The position numbers and the translations under genes are program-made. Below the pieces are notes generated by a model. That model saw only the letters and a list, made by a program, of their open reading frames with translations. It searched no databases and had not been told where the DNA came from. Source: Bedellia somnulentella (taxonomy: Eukaryota; Arthropoda; Insecta; Lepidoptera; Bedelliidae). From it: 64,000 nucleotides of DNA. The stretch lies in contig OY755197.1 in the NCBI GenBank assembly GCA_963576735.1, positions 6,274,501-6,338,500 of the forward strand, written 5' to 3'. How positions within the stretch are numbered: position 1 is the first letter of the stretch; each line of letters opens with the position of its first letter. This document shows positions 43,004 to 53,965 of this stretch, in pieces.

Positions 43004-43082
43004 AAATCTAATTCCATAAGGTAAATTTTTTTTTGTACGTAGAAATTTGAGGCATTGTTGATATTGTTTAGAAAGGCAATAC

Positions 43083-43600
43083 ACTCATGACTATGAATCC
43101 TAAAAAAGGGTAGCCAAATATTGCAGCTACTTTTGCATGTTGAGTAGGTAGAAGATTTTAAAATTAAGGTGGTTGGTGTTGGGTCTTCTTACTCTGACAT
43201 GTCCAACATCGCGGTATTAGGGTGTTTATTTTCCAAAGACAAATAAATATACACCGTGATTGCTCAATGGGTAGACCTAGTGCCTAACGTTCAGAGAGGT
43301 GTGGGATCAAAACTCGAAGAAGGCTTTCCAAAATCATATGTCTGGTTAATTTGTGATGATTGATAATGGGGGAAAACATCGTGAGGAAACTGAGGCTGAG
43401 TTGTACTAAGCCATGTTACAGTGTATTCGTACGTAATAGGGGGCAGGCCTATCGCAAATCACTGGAAACTGTCTAAGCAAAACGTGACTCTACCAACCCC
43501 TTCGGGGATATAAAGCGTGAACGTAATACTCTAAGTTACCTCTTGTAACACCTGCAGAAGGAAATGGGGTAGTGGTTTTCAAAACCTAGACTACATAGCT
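43083..43600 (-). repeat. SINE1 copy split by a SINE2 variant
   Basis: Tail side at 43083-43187 and head side at 43525-43600 (AATACTCTAAGTTACCTCTT...CTAGACTACATAGC). The interrupting sequence is the long-head SINE2 at 43188-43524. Confidence 0.82.
43188..43524 (+). repeat. SINE2 variant, long-head form
   Basis: Twin of 38221-38553, with A-box TTGCTCAATGGG intact and about fourteen differences. Inserted in an old SINE1. Confidence 0.85.
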
Positions 43601-43849
43601 AGTTTAAATTATCATTATACCGATGTTTCGCGCTGCCTACCTAGTCTCCTAATTTTCAGTCTTTACTATGCTATCTGAATTGTTGTGATTATGAAACTAG
43701 ATTCTTTACTAGATTTAATATTATATCTTTGAATTTAATAGTAGGAATGAAAATGAAGAAATTATATAAGATTTAAATAAGTGTGGTGTGAATAAAAGTA
43801 TGACGGGGGAAATATCAACTCTTAAAACCAAAAATTTAGAAACTTAGCC

Positions 43850-44012
43850 ATGTTGGTTTCCTCACTAAGTTTTCCCGCACCGTTACCGATATTCAATAAC
43901 TAACCACGAATATGAATTTAGAAAAAACATCCTGTTGTAGACCCGACTCAGGGTTTGAACTTGCACCGCCTGTATAATCTGTGGTAATGGACTCACTGAG
44001 CTATCACAGTTA
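43850..44012 (-). repeat. SINE2 5' part
   Basis: TGTTGGTTTCCTCACTAAGT to the reversed tRNA-like head (GGGTTTGAACTTGCACC, CTCACTGAGCTATCACAG). Confidence 0.83.
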
Positions 44013-44159
44013 AATTTGTATTATTAACATTTTATGAATAAACAATCACATTAAATAGTATTATGATTTAGTGTGAACCAAGCCGGAACCGAAATTTTCG
44101 TAAACTTTTATATTCGAACCATTAGTTTATTCGTAATCCGAATATTCGTATTATTTGCT

Positions 44160-44670
44160 TAGTGACGCGGCGAACATCCCACGACTTTCAGCGACCTTTA
44201 ACTCACTAATGCTTCGGTTGCACTCCGGTACTAAATAAAACACGCTGTGTATAAACTTCGCATGTGTGCGTTAGAGGCGTCTAAAAGTCTCTAAACTGTT
44301 GCGGTTTATCAAGCGTTATTATTTATAGAATAAACGACAAATTAATCAAAAGAATTTGCAACAAGGTATAATTAAAACGAATGTTGAAGTAGTGATAATT
44401 TTTATCTAGCGTATCTCTTAAATTGCACTGAGAAGTTTGGCAGCTGAAATTGAAAAAGCTTTGATTTTAAACTTTATTGTTAATGGCATAAAAGTTATAT
44501 GGATTTTTTGCAAGTTTTATTGTAAGTGCTGTATGAGATCATATTGTCCAAGTATCGTGCACTTCTTCACAGTTGATTAAGAGCGTTTAGAGGAAGCGGA
44601 CGCATCAAAGAAGTATTTTTAAGTATTTTTTTTCGTGTGATGTGTTTTGTGGGTTTGGTTTTTTTTGCAG
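44160..44670 (+). other. Possible untranslated first exon (weak)
   Basis: One of the few repeat-free intervals. It ends in a strong splice-donor match, GCAG/GTAAGT at about 44668-44675. It contains no long frame. It could be a 5' untranslated exon of the myoglianin gene 8 kb downstream on the same strand, but only transcript data could show this. Confidence 0.2.
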
Positions 44671-44679
44671 GTAAGTTTT

Positions 44680-45255
44680 TTTACTTTTTAATTTAGCGTG
44701 TTTGATTAGACATGTTTATGTTTTTTTTATAAATATTATTTTAAATTATGTATTTGATAAATATTAAAAAAATGGTTTACAAACAATTAACAAAAAGAAT
44801 AAATTTACAAGAAATTAGAAATAAAACAAATACCTCTTAGTAAATTTTAAATAAGGAATCAAAAATTTTAATTTTATTAAGCATTATAAAATTAATATGA
44901 TCGATTTTTTTAAAGTATAAAAGTTTCATCAAAAATGTAATAATCAATCAAGGAAACTACAATAATTTTATCGGAGTTTATGCATAGTTTTTCTTTTCGT
45001 AAAATATTATTTAGAAGTAATATTAAATTTTAAAATATTAAATTTATAAATATAGTAAATACAATTTTAGTTACACTTTTAGTAAATTATAAGTAGATAC
45101 AATTCAAATGTAGTGAAAACTAAAGTCATAACTTAAAATATGAATATTGTAATATAGTTTCATAAATATATTTTTATATATCTTATATACGTAGAAAGAA
45201 AACTCTTTATTGCCTGTCAAAAGAAGGAGAAACGTTTAAGCAAAAGTACAGACTC
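44680..45255. other. AT-rich stretch without features
   Basis: Very AT-rich, with no frame, repeat or splice-bounded coding run that I can recognise. Confidence 0.45.
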
Positions 45256-45257
45256 TC

Positions 45258-45425
45258 AGTATACTCACGCCATGCATTGTTCCCATTGGGGTAGGCAGAG
45301 ACTATCGATCGCCACTTTGTACGATCCTGGCAAACCTCTCTTGCTTCGTTTACATCCATCAATCTTTTCATACATGCTTTTATTCTGCTTACTTCGGACA
45401 CCTGCCTTTTTAAGCACATACATAA
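45258..45425 (-). pseudogene. RTE-like LINE 3' fragment
   Basis: TACTCACGCCATGCATTGTT (3' end without tail repeats), then reversed AYPNG, KWRSIV, RLMDVNEAREV and RACM coding. Short and truncated. Confidence 0.82.
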
Positions 45426-45509
45426 ATACCTTAATGGTTTAGTAAAAAAATCTAAAGTTTTATAAATTGCATTCCACTCCAATTAGATAGGAACTGAATG
45501 TATTGAGAT

Positions 45510-45762
45510 ACATACATACATACATATACTCACGGCTATAAATCCCTTAACGGGGTAGCCAGAGCTTTGGAATGTTAAATTCCTCAGCCACTCTTGGAAG
45601 TTGATTGGGGATAAGATGATAATAATAAACGTTTTTGGTGACGGGTCTTCAACCACTTCGCCCAAAAATCACTTAAAAAGCCCCTATACCCTTAGTCGCC
45701 TCCAACGATCACCCACGGGTAGAAATGGGGTAGTGTTATTCTAAGCCGACACTACACGACAC
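45510..45762 (-). repeat. SINE1 copy, full length (subfamily C)
   Basis: (CATA)n tail to ACACTACACGACAC. Perfect 10-bp duplication GTATTGAGAT at 45500-45509 and 45763-45772. Confidence 0.93.
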
Positions 45763-45801
45763 GTATTGAGATGTAATATCAAAGACGTGTATTTAACGTT
45801 T

Positions 45802-46034
45802 GCTGTGTAGCACCGGCTTAGAATGTCACCTTCCTACCTACGGGTGTCGTCAGAGGCGACTAACGGTGTAGGGATTTTGAAGTGGGTTTTGGGTGATGCA
45901 GTTGAAGACCCATCACCAACTCTTTTTTATACCTCCTTTTCTCCACTCAACTTACAAAAGTGGATAAGGAATTTCTCAATGTGAAGTTCTGGTTTCCTCT
46001 TCTAAGGGATTCATAGCCGTAAGTATATCTATCT
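45802..46034 (+). repeat. SINE1 copy
   Basis: GCTGTGTAGCACCGGCTTAG to AGCCGTAAGTATATCTATC. Its head faces the head of 45510-45762, 40 bp away, forming an inverted pair. Confidence 0.88.
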
Positions 46035-46329
46035 TATGTTATTAAAATCTTTAATTTAATCTACAATGTACGTCATTGGTTCGAATGGAATTTTGTAACT
46101 TAATTTCAATTCATCTTCGACCGATTGAGCTGATTTTTTTACACGTTTAGTTTAGTGGATGAAAATGCATGGCTAACTGTATGCAGTCATTCTAAATCAA
46201 AAAGGCGGTACATACAAGATGGCCGACCAGTTATTTTGATGAACCTATATAATACGGATATCATTCTTGCTGTGAATTGTTAAAAAATAAAGTGACTTAA
46301 TTCTTAATCCAAAATGGTGGAAAAAGACT

Positions 46330-46440
46330 CAAAATACAATTAAAATTCCCAATACCCTTAGTCGCTTCTTACGAACACCCACGGGGAAAAATGGGGTAGT
46401 GCTATTTTAAGCCTACTAGACTAGAAACTACACAGCCAAG
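46330..46440 (-). repeat. SINE1 head fragment
   Basis: TTCCCAATACCCTTAGTCGC to GGGGTAGTGCTATTTTAAGC and ACTACACAGC. Confidence 0.75.
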
Positions 46441-46600
46441 CCGACACAGCCATTTCGTAATAAAATCAAGCAAAATAACATGAACATAACTACATGAAAA
46501 GGGGGTTGGTACTAATTGTGTGTTAATTGGCAAACAAATAAACCGCATTTAAATTGGACGATATTTTTAAATGATCTGCCATCCAGCCAAACTTATCATA

Positions 46601-46793
46601 CAAACATTTACTCACGGCTATAAATCTCTAAAAAGGGTAGCCAGAGATTAAAAATAAGAAATTCTTCAACCACTTTTGGAAGTTAAGTCGGGAAGTTATT
46701 GTAAAAAAAATACTTTTAGAGATGGGTCTCCAACCGTATAGCCCAAAAATCACTTAAAATGCCCCGATACTCTTAGTCGCCTCTTACGATAGC
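46601..46793 (-). repeat. SINE1 copy, head truncated
   Basis: Tail CAAACATTTACTCACGGC, B-box GGTCTCCAACCGTATAGCCC on +, stops within CTCTTACGATAGCC. Confidence 0.83.
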
Positions 46794-47203
46794 CAATGTT
46801 TTTCTCGAACTATTCAATTAATTTGCAACCGCCCTATACTATAAACGCTCTATACAAATAGAAGCCGGAATGTTCAATAAATTGCACTTAACATTATTAT
46901 TATTCACATCATTATTTTACTATACCTTTTGATTTTCAAAAGTCAGATAGTCAAATTAACGTAAAATTAACTATAATAATAAATAAATCGCAGTAAGGAA
47001 CCTTAGACTTGGCTCCACTTATTTTAGAGATTTCATTACTTCTTAGAGATAAACAAGCAGCTCTATCGAGACTTGGCTAGTTTTTTACAGAATGTTTTTG
47101 GTGGGATTATTATTATATTATTAAGTGAACTTAGCCCGGTATTCCCTTAGGTCGGGGCCTACACCAATTTGTCTTTTCTAAAGTCATATGTGTGGTTAAT
47201 TTA

Positions 47204-47435
47204 TACATACATACATACATATATTCACGACTATGATTCCCTGGAAGGGGTAGCCAGAGCTTCGGAATAAAAAATCCTCAGCCACTTTTGGAAGTTGAGT
47301 GGGGAAAAGATGGTAAAATAAAGGTTGTTGGTGATGGGTCTCCAACCGCATCGCCCAAAAAGCCACAATACCGTTAGTCGCCTCTTACGTACACCCATCG
47401 GTAGAAACGGAGTAGTGCTATTCTAAGCCGACACT
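47204..47435 (-). repeat. SINE1 copy in left arm
   Basis: (CATA)n tail to GCCGACACT. The head is cut short at the duplication boundary. Inserted in SINE2 sequence (47151-47203). Confidence 0.9.
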
Positions 47436-47462
47436 TTTTTTTATAGTTTAAATTAAACTTAA

Positions 47463-47988
47463 ACATTCACACCATACATCCTTGAAGGGGTTTGCAGGGG
47501 TCCTAATTCTTCTCAAAATTACATAATATTGTCATCTGGTGTTCAGGTTACTCATATTTTGCTAGGACAATGTACTCACGTGATAGCCTATCACCATTTT
47601 GTACGAATACACTGTCACATGACAAATTACAACTTAGTTATGTGGGTTTCGTCACGATATTTTTCCTCACCTATAAAAACCATGATAAATTGCAGTGTAG
47701 TGTCGCTTAGAATAGCAGTACCGCATTTCTATCCGTGGGTGTACGTAAGAGGCGACTAAGGATATTGGGGCTTTTTGGGCGATGCGGTTGGAGACCCATC
47801 ACCAACAACCTTTATTTTACCATCTTTTCCCCACTCAACTTCCAAAAGTGGCTGAGGATTTTTTATTCCCAAGCTCTGGCTACCCCTTCCAGGGAATCAT
47901 AGTCGTGAATATATGTATGTATGTATGTATAAATTAACCACACATATGACTTTAGAAAAGACAAATTGGTGTAGGCCCCGACCTAAGG
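47463..47988 (-). repeat. SINE2 copy split by SINE1
   Basis: 3' and middle part at 47463-47692, continuing at 47931-47988 with AAATTAACCACACATATGAC to GTAGGCCCCGACC. It ends at the B-box region; the head is missing. Confidence 0.88.
47695..47928 (+). repeat. SINE1 copy in right arm
   Basis: GTGTAGTGTCGCTTAGAATA to the (TATG)n tail. ATAAATT at 47685-47691 and 47929-47935 is the likely target duplication. Confidence 0.92.
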
Positions 47989-48233
47989 GAATACCGGGCT
48001 AAGTTCACTTAATAATATAATGATAATCCCACCAAAAACATTCTGTAAAAAACTAGCCAAGTCTCGATAGAGCTGCTTGTTTATCTCTAAAAAGTAATGA
48101 AATCTCTAAAATAAGTGGAGCCAAGTCTAAGGTTCCTTACTGCGATTTATTTATTATTATAGTTAATTTGACTATCTGACTTTTGCTAAACAAAAGGTAT
48201 AGTAAAATAATGATGTGAGTAATAATAATATAT

Positions 48234-48678
48234 TCATCATACAGAATAAATAGAACATACGGCATATAATCATGAGCTTTTAATACACGATTACACAACA
48301 CATTTTTGTACATCCAATGAAAAAAAAAATTCTAAATTTAAATTTAAAAATATAATTACCCTACATACAAAATAAAATAAAATAAACAAAACAACTAAGA
48401 GCAATTCGACTTAGTAGTTTTATAATATCATGTAAGTAATAACAATAACCCCGACTGAAGCCTAAACTGTAGGAAAACAATCATGGCCGAATTCATACAT
48501 GATCATGTGACAGTGGATCTGGATGGAGCAGTGAAAGATTTGCTCAGTATTGTCACATGACAAAACTGTTCTGGCAGAAGTCACGTGATTTTGAACTCGA
48601 GGGTTCATCCCATTGAGGGCAACATTTATATGATGAATATGAATATATTTTGTTACTTGGGTGTTGTCTATATGAAAA
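48234..48678. other. Low-complexity and possible SINE2 remnant
   Basis: AT-rich start. Around 48500-48630, CATGTGACAGTGGATCTGG and CAGAAGTCACGTGATTTTGA faintly resemble SINE2, too diverged to call firmly. Confidence 0.4.
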
Positions 48679-48925
48679 GCCGTGTAGTGTCGGCTTAGAA
48701 TAGCAGTACCCCATTTCTTCCGGTGGGTGTACGTAAGAGGCGACTAACGGTATTGGGGGCTTTTAAGGGATTTTTAGACGATGCGGTTGGAGACCCATCA
48801 CCAACAACCTTTATTTTACCATCTTTTCCCTACACACCTTCCCAAAAGTGGCTGAGAAATTTCTAATTCCTTAGCTCTGGCTACCCCTTCTAGGGATTTA
48901 TAGCCGTGAGTATATGTATGTATGT
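48679..48925 (+). repeat. SINE1 copy, full length (subfamily A)
   Basis: GCCGTGTAGTGTCGGCTTAG to (TATG)n. GGTTGGAGACC B-box near 48787. Close to consensus. Confidence 0.93.
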
Positions 48926-49397
48926 CAGTCATATGTGTTTTTATTATATTCATGTAAGTGCCTTTTAGTAACTTTAGTTACCCATTAAGAGGTAACATGA
49001 TCGGTTTGCTACTATCATATTTATTTATATTCATTAGCCTATCTGTTACCCTCTCTGGTTGTACCAGCGTGAATTCTTTATCAGACCTACAAGCAGATAA
49101 AAGTTTCGTTGCGTTGCGTGCCAACTAAAAACCAATTTAAAGCCATACAGACTTTCAAACAGTCGAAGACTAGTCTCCATCTAAGATATCTAGATAAATT
49201 TAGGCAATTCATCTATTTAAGAATCAATTAATGTATGAGGAGCTGTTTCATACGTCGAGCATTCACCCGCGCCTGTTCGCATGCAATTTAAATTTTCATT
49301 AGGAGGCCTACCAACATCAATTTTAGTTACTAAGACTCCGGCTAGAATGTCTAGACTCATAGTATAAAGCTGATACATAAAACCATATAAGCGAATG
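48926..49397. other. No gene or recognised repeat
   Basis: Unique-looking sequence without a convincing frame or splice-bounded exon. Confidence 0.4.
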
Positions 49398-49554
49398 GGG
49401 CTATAAAAGTGGTTTTTAGGCGATGTGGTTGGAGACCCATCAATGATACTCTATTCCTATCATATTCTCCTCTTTCAACTTCCAAACGAGGCTGAGGAGT
49501 TCCTGGCTCCGAAGCTCTGGCTATTTATGGTTGTGAGTATATGTATGTATGTAT
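49398..49554 (+). repeat. SINE1 copy, 5' truncated
   Basis: GGGCTATAAAAGTGGTTTTT, GTGGTTGGAGACCCATC, ending GAGTATATGTATGTATG. Confidence 0.85.
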
Positions 49555-49560
49555 GAATGC

Positions 49561-49803
49561 CGTCTAGTGCCGGCTTAGAATGTCGCTACCCCTTTCTACC
49601 CACGGTTGTCGTAAGAGGCGACTAAGGGTATTGGGGCTTTTTATTGGATTTTTGGACGATGCGGTTGGAGACCCATCACCAAAAACATTTATTTTACCAC
49701 CTTTTCCCCACTCAACTTCCAAAAGTGGCTGAGGAATATATAAATCCTTGGCTCTGGCTACCCCTTCTAGGGAATTATAGCCGTGAGAATATGTATTTAT
49801 GTA
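49561..49803 (+). repeat. SINE1 copy inserted in the tail of another (subfamily B)
   Basis: CGTCTAGTGCCGGCTTAGAA to a degenerate TATG tail. TATGTATGAATGC at 49548-49560 and 49804-49816 shows that the target was the tail region of 49398-49554. Confidence 0.9.
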
Positions 49804-50254
49804 TATGTATGAATGCATTTGCAACTAATGTATCGCTTGACCGAAAAATCTTTCAGGGTTATATATATATATATATATATAAATTGTATTAAACATAACC
49901 AAAACGCTGACTACCCGTTCAAAGTAGGAGCAAATCCGTTTTCTAATCATATAAACGATAATCAATTTCTTTTAGCTTAGTTATTTATGATTATTTTTTA
50001 CTAGATATATGACCCTTTTTAAAGTGTTGCTTATGCTAACAGTTTTTAAGTAAGATATACAACAAAACCGTCACACAGATAGAGATAAAGATATACCGCA
50101 ACAAATATTAGTCTTTCTAAAATCGAATAGCAATCTCGCCGGTAATCCTCGAAGGGGTGGAAAAGGTGACGTAAATACTTGTCTCCTAGTGTTTAGTCAG
50201 ACCATTCATTAGAGGTTAGACGAGGAGAGCTTTTCGGCTTGGATACTTTTTCAT

Positions 50255-50514
50255 TAGCTGCGTAGTATTTGATGTGTAGTGTCGGCTTAGAATAACACAA
50301 CCCCAGTTCTACCCGTGGGTGATCGTAAGAGGCGACTAAGGGTATAAGTAAGGGCTTTTCAAGTGATTTTTGGGCGATGTGGTTCGAGACCCGTCACCAA
50401 AAACATTTATTAACATCTTTTCCCCACTCAACTTCCAAAAGTGGCTGAAGAATTTCTCATTCCAAAGCTCTGGCTACCCCGTTTAGGGAATTATAGCCGT
50501 GAGTATATGTATGT
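50255..50514 (+). repeat. SINE1 copy with consensus B-box (subfamily C)
   Basis: The family head TGTGTAGTGTCGG starts near 50273, but the 12-bp duplication ATACTTTTTCAT (50243-50254 and 50515-50526) puts the insertion start about 18 bp earlier. B-box at 50381-50391 is GGTTCGAGACC, a perfect match to the Pol III consensus GGTTCGANNCC. Confidence 0.92.
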
Positions 50515-50526
50515 ATACTTTTTCAT

Positions 50527-52635
50527 ATGACTAAATTTAAAGTATACCATATTTGTTACCTCATTGCTAAAAACGAATCACTAAACATTATTACTTTACG
50601 TACGGAATCGCAGTGTAGGTTTTATTAAAAATTTGAACCACTTGCCTCTTACATTTAAAGCTTAGATCAAATGAGCTAAAAATTTTATCAGACCAAAATA
50701 AAATCGAATATTGTAATTATAAATGTTAAAGAATTTTACGATAGATCTTCTCTAATCGAAACATAACGCAGACGTAAAAAATCCGACGCTAACCCAACAT
50801 TAATCTCCCTCACTGCATCCTGCTTTCAATCACCTTTCCCACCAAGAAAACAAATCCGAACATCTTATTACAAACAACCGATGATAGATAAGTAAACAGT
50901 GCAATTCTTCCAAAACGATTATTTGGTAATCATTGAGAATTTGCAATAAATGTGGGCGTACGACCTTACGTCGGTTCGAGTGTACTGAATAAACGGAGGG
51001 TATTAATAGATTGCAAATTTTTCGCACCTGTCTAGTTGTTATCTTGAAATTTTTAGCGATGTGCGAAAGTTTGATCAGCTGAGATGTGGGCGGGAGCCAA
51101 CGTTTTTAAAATAATGAATAGACGCTTTCTCGAAGTTAGCGATTTCAATATAATCCTTCTTGTTTCTTTATGATATTTTTACAACGGGTCCAATGCTTTT
51201 ACCTTGCTGCTATCTTGAATATTCACTGATCTCGAATTACAATGTTTGGAGATGACGGGATAATGCTACAAGACTCAACGACCACTCTGTAACTCCCCCA
51301 AAGGAGTGGCAGTGGTACTTATTCTTCTAAATGTCACGTTATTTATCACCTTTTGTTGTGTGATGCGAGTACCTTCCATACCAAGTTTAGGCTAGACATT
51401 AATTTATTTGGAAATAAAATAGTATATTTCATTACAAGTGCGGAATACTCGTAGCTGTCATTGCAAAGAGTTCCGACAAATGTCAACCCGAGCCGAAGGC
51501 AAGGGTTTCACAGTCGGAACGAGTTGCAATGACGGTTCCGCACGTGTACTGAACGACTATTTTTAATACAGTTAAGAAAAAATGAAGCAATTTAATAAAA
51601 TAATAAAAACACAACAAACAACTAAAATTGCAAAGAAAATTTCTGAAAAATACGCAACCGTAGACCATAGATAAAATGTACTTTAAGCAGAGATATTTTT
51701 TTCACCCATCCCCATGATGGATAAAAGAGACTATGCCCATACAGCCGTCTACAGTAGAATCTTTTTATTATTGATATGAAATGGAAATGAAATGACACCC
51801 AACCTAACTCATTCAATCAAATCATTAAATCTGATATTAAAACAAATAAGTAGCTTCTTTTTAGAAATATATTTCCGTATTTGCATGAAACATAAAAACT
51901 ACTTTGATTTTTTTTTAAACTTCACGGTTGGTTTTATTAATAATTGTACATTATTTTGACAGTTGGGAAAGAAAACGCACTAGTGCGGGAATGGCAAAAA
52001 AGCACGAGTGTGTAATAACCCACATCCCACACGATATACGTCCCTGCAATACGCCACTTTTTGAGCAACTGTATTAAAAATATAATGACACCATATGCGA
52101 TCCTTGCTAACCTCTCAGAAATCATGTGCAATAGTCAATCTGAATAAGTTTAAATAATGATTTTAATTGTACTTATTTTTGTTTCAGATTCCGACGGCAC
52201 CTGACAGCTTTGCAGGAAGAGTTTTTCTTAATCTTTATTTAGCACAGTAGCCTATTGATCATCAATGATTAATACTGTTCAACAAAGTTTAGGCATAACT
52301 CTATCAAACAACTTGATAACTGACGAGTATTTTTGAGAATAAGATAGTGAATGATTGGGTCTTTGTATGTGGTGGGTGTGTCGGAATATTAGCAATTACA
52401 GTGGCGGCTGTAACTGACTAATATGAGTATGACTGAGATTCTGATAATGGTATTTTGTTCTCAATAAATGCTTTTAGGTTAGAAGTTGTTTCTAGACGTT
52501 TTAATCCAGAATATACTATTGCAGACACAATAGATTATTATTTTGGATCAGTAGTTTATTAAAAAGCAACCAATGAATATAATCTTTTAGGTTATGATAG
52601 ATTTGTTACAATTTTTGTGATAATGAAAACGAAAG
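50527..52635. other. Mostly unassigned; weak SINE2 remnant near 51290-51375
   Basis: No exon-like run found despite lying just upstream of myoglianin. CCCCCAAAGGAGTGGCAGTG... TCTAAATGTCACGTTATTTA at 51290-51345 resembles reversed SINE2. A pyrimidine tract and AG at about 52175-52187 looks like a splice acceptor but is followed by a short frame with a stop. Confidence 0.4.
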
Positions 52636-52682
52636 GATACACGGCTATTCTTTATAAAGGGTAGCTGGAACTTTCGATCGAA
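52636..52682 (-). repeat. SINE1 tail fragment
   Basis: GGATACACGGCTATTCTTTA and TAAAGGGTAGCTGGAACTTT match the last ~45 bp of SINE1, reversed. Confidence 0.6.
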
Positions 52683-52797
52683 TTACACTCTTCACTTTAA
52701 TATTCAGATTTGTTTCTGTCTCCTAATGATACCTCAGTAAGAATTTAATGCTGTATTTTGGTTAAAATTGAAATTAATTAAGTTTTTCTATTCACAG

Positions 52798-53216
52798 ACA
52801 CCAAGCGTCACAGCCATTTCAAAGGTTACAAAACAATAAACTTCAAAATATCGGAGAAGGTTCTGAAGAATGACGTCAGCGAAGCAGTCCTCAACTTCCA
52901 TGTCCAGGAAATGGAATCCCATCGCAACGTGACCTTCGGACCTGAAGATTTCTTCACAATCAACATTCAAATAAACAGGATAACAAGAAATTTACAGGGA
53001 AACAAAGCTTCCGTACCATTTTCTGATAACACAGTCAAGATGTCCCGACAAGATCTTCTTGAGGGCAAATGGCTCAAGGTCAATGTGACTAATATGGTTG
53101 CAGAATTCTGCAGGTTACCCAGAGAGTTTCTGTCCGTGACTATCAAAGTCCAAGAATCCAAGAACTCTATAAGCCTTAGTGTACCACATTCAAATTCGGA
53201 ATCAAATCTTGCTTTG
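52798..53216 (+). CDS. myo: myoglianin, propeptide exon
   Basis: Internal coding exon of the myostatin/GDF11-class TGF-beta ligand. It is bounded by TTCTATTCACAG/AC at 52797 and CTTTG/GTAAGT at 53217, enters after the first base of a codon and ends in phase 0. It encodes about 139 residues of the C-terminal half of the propeptide (TKRHSHFKGYKTINFKISEK..., ending SESNLAL). The propeptide folds the ligand and keeps it latent until cleavage. Two N-glycosylation sequons (NVT) are visible, and basic KRH near its start. The signal peptide and propeptide N-terminus must be on upstream exons that I could not find. A SINE1 fragment starts 28 bp after the donor. Confidence 0.9.
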
Positions 53217-53243
53217 GTAAGTTTTAATGTAAGTAAATTATAG

Positions 53244-53331
53244 TTCCTCAGCCACTCAACTTCCAAAAGTGGCTGAGGAATTTATAATTTTTTTTCAAGG
53301 GAAATATAGCCGTGAGAATATGTATGTATGT
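53244..53331 (+). repeat. SINE1 3' fragment with hairpin, in myoglianin intron
   Basis: TTCCTCAGCCACT (53244-53256) and AGTGGCTGAGGAA (53268-53280) form a perfect 13-bp stem with an 11-nt loop. The right arm is SINE1 consensus. The fragment ends in CCGTGAGAATATGTATG. Confidence 0.88.
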
Positions 53332-53965
53332 AACTTATAATGTAAAACTTTTGCGTTTTTGACTATGTTAATGACTGATAGACAATGTATCGAATTAACA
53401 GGCCGTAAAAGACGTTACTTATTATTCCTTGGGAATTACACTAAAGTATCAATGAAATGCAATGGAGAAATGGGACACAAGAGTCCTGTCCAAAAGCGAA
53501 CTTTCCTAAATCTAAAAAGGCTATTACAAATATCAACATATATAAGACACCGTAGTAGCTCAGTTCATGAAGACTTTGTCTCAAGGATAATTCCTAGTAT
53601 TTTCATTTCTGACATCGTATGTGTTTCAATAATATGGGTAGAACTTCTTGAAGAATGAGGAGTGATTGGACTGATTGGACTGATTTTGTGTTGTGTGTTT
53701 AGGATAGCAAGTTACAAAAAGATAAGTGTTTTAATATATTAAATATTAAGGTCAAATATTGAAGAATTTTATTAGGGAAGACTCTACTTTACCACAAAAT
53801 CAGATAGCCAGAATTTATCAGTCAGCCATGGTAGTTGTGAAGGGAAACGTATCTTACAACCTGAAAATCAAATAAAATTTACTCACTCTCTTCAAAAACC
53901 CTCACTTCGGAACCCAAACTTATAAACCTATACATTTGTAAAGATGTTTTGTGTTTGTTTTCCAG
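53332..53965. other. Rest of the last myoglianin intron
   Basis: No coding signal apart from chance frames. A polypyrimidine stretch GTTTGTTTTCCAG ends at 53965 and forms the acceptor of the last exon. Confidence 0.75.

Larger units (their letters stand above)
46892..48233. repeat. 1.3 kb inverted duplication
   Basis: Left arm 46892-47435 and right arm 47695-48233 are reverse complements at most positions. Each arm holds, from outside in, about 250 bp of unique sequence, a SINE2 piece and a SINE1. The 259-bp centre is SINE2 sequence on the - strand. The arms differ by several percent. Confidence 0.9.

Noticed and set aside
42688..43082. LTR pair around a SINE1
   Set aside because: The 77-bp repeats lack TG/CA ends and primer or polypurine signals, and they enclose only a SINE.
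51483..51816. Overlapping reverse frames near 51.5-51.8 kb as membrane proteins
   Set aside because: The Phe/Leu-rich translations come from AT-rich DNA; no start context or family resemblance.
52188..52260. Upstream myoglianin exon after the acceptor-like TTTTGTTTCAG
   Set aside because: No donor follows within a sensible distance, every frame meets a stop soon, and no similarity to the propeptide is visible.
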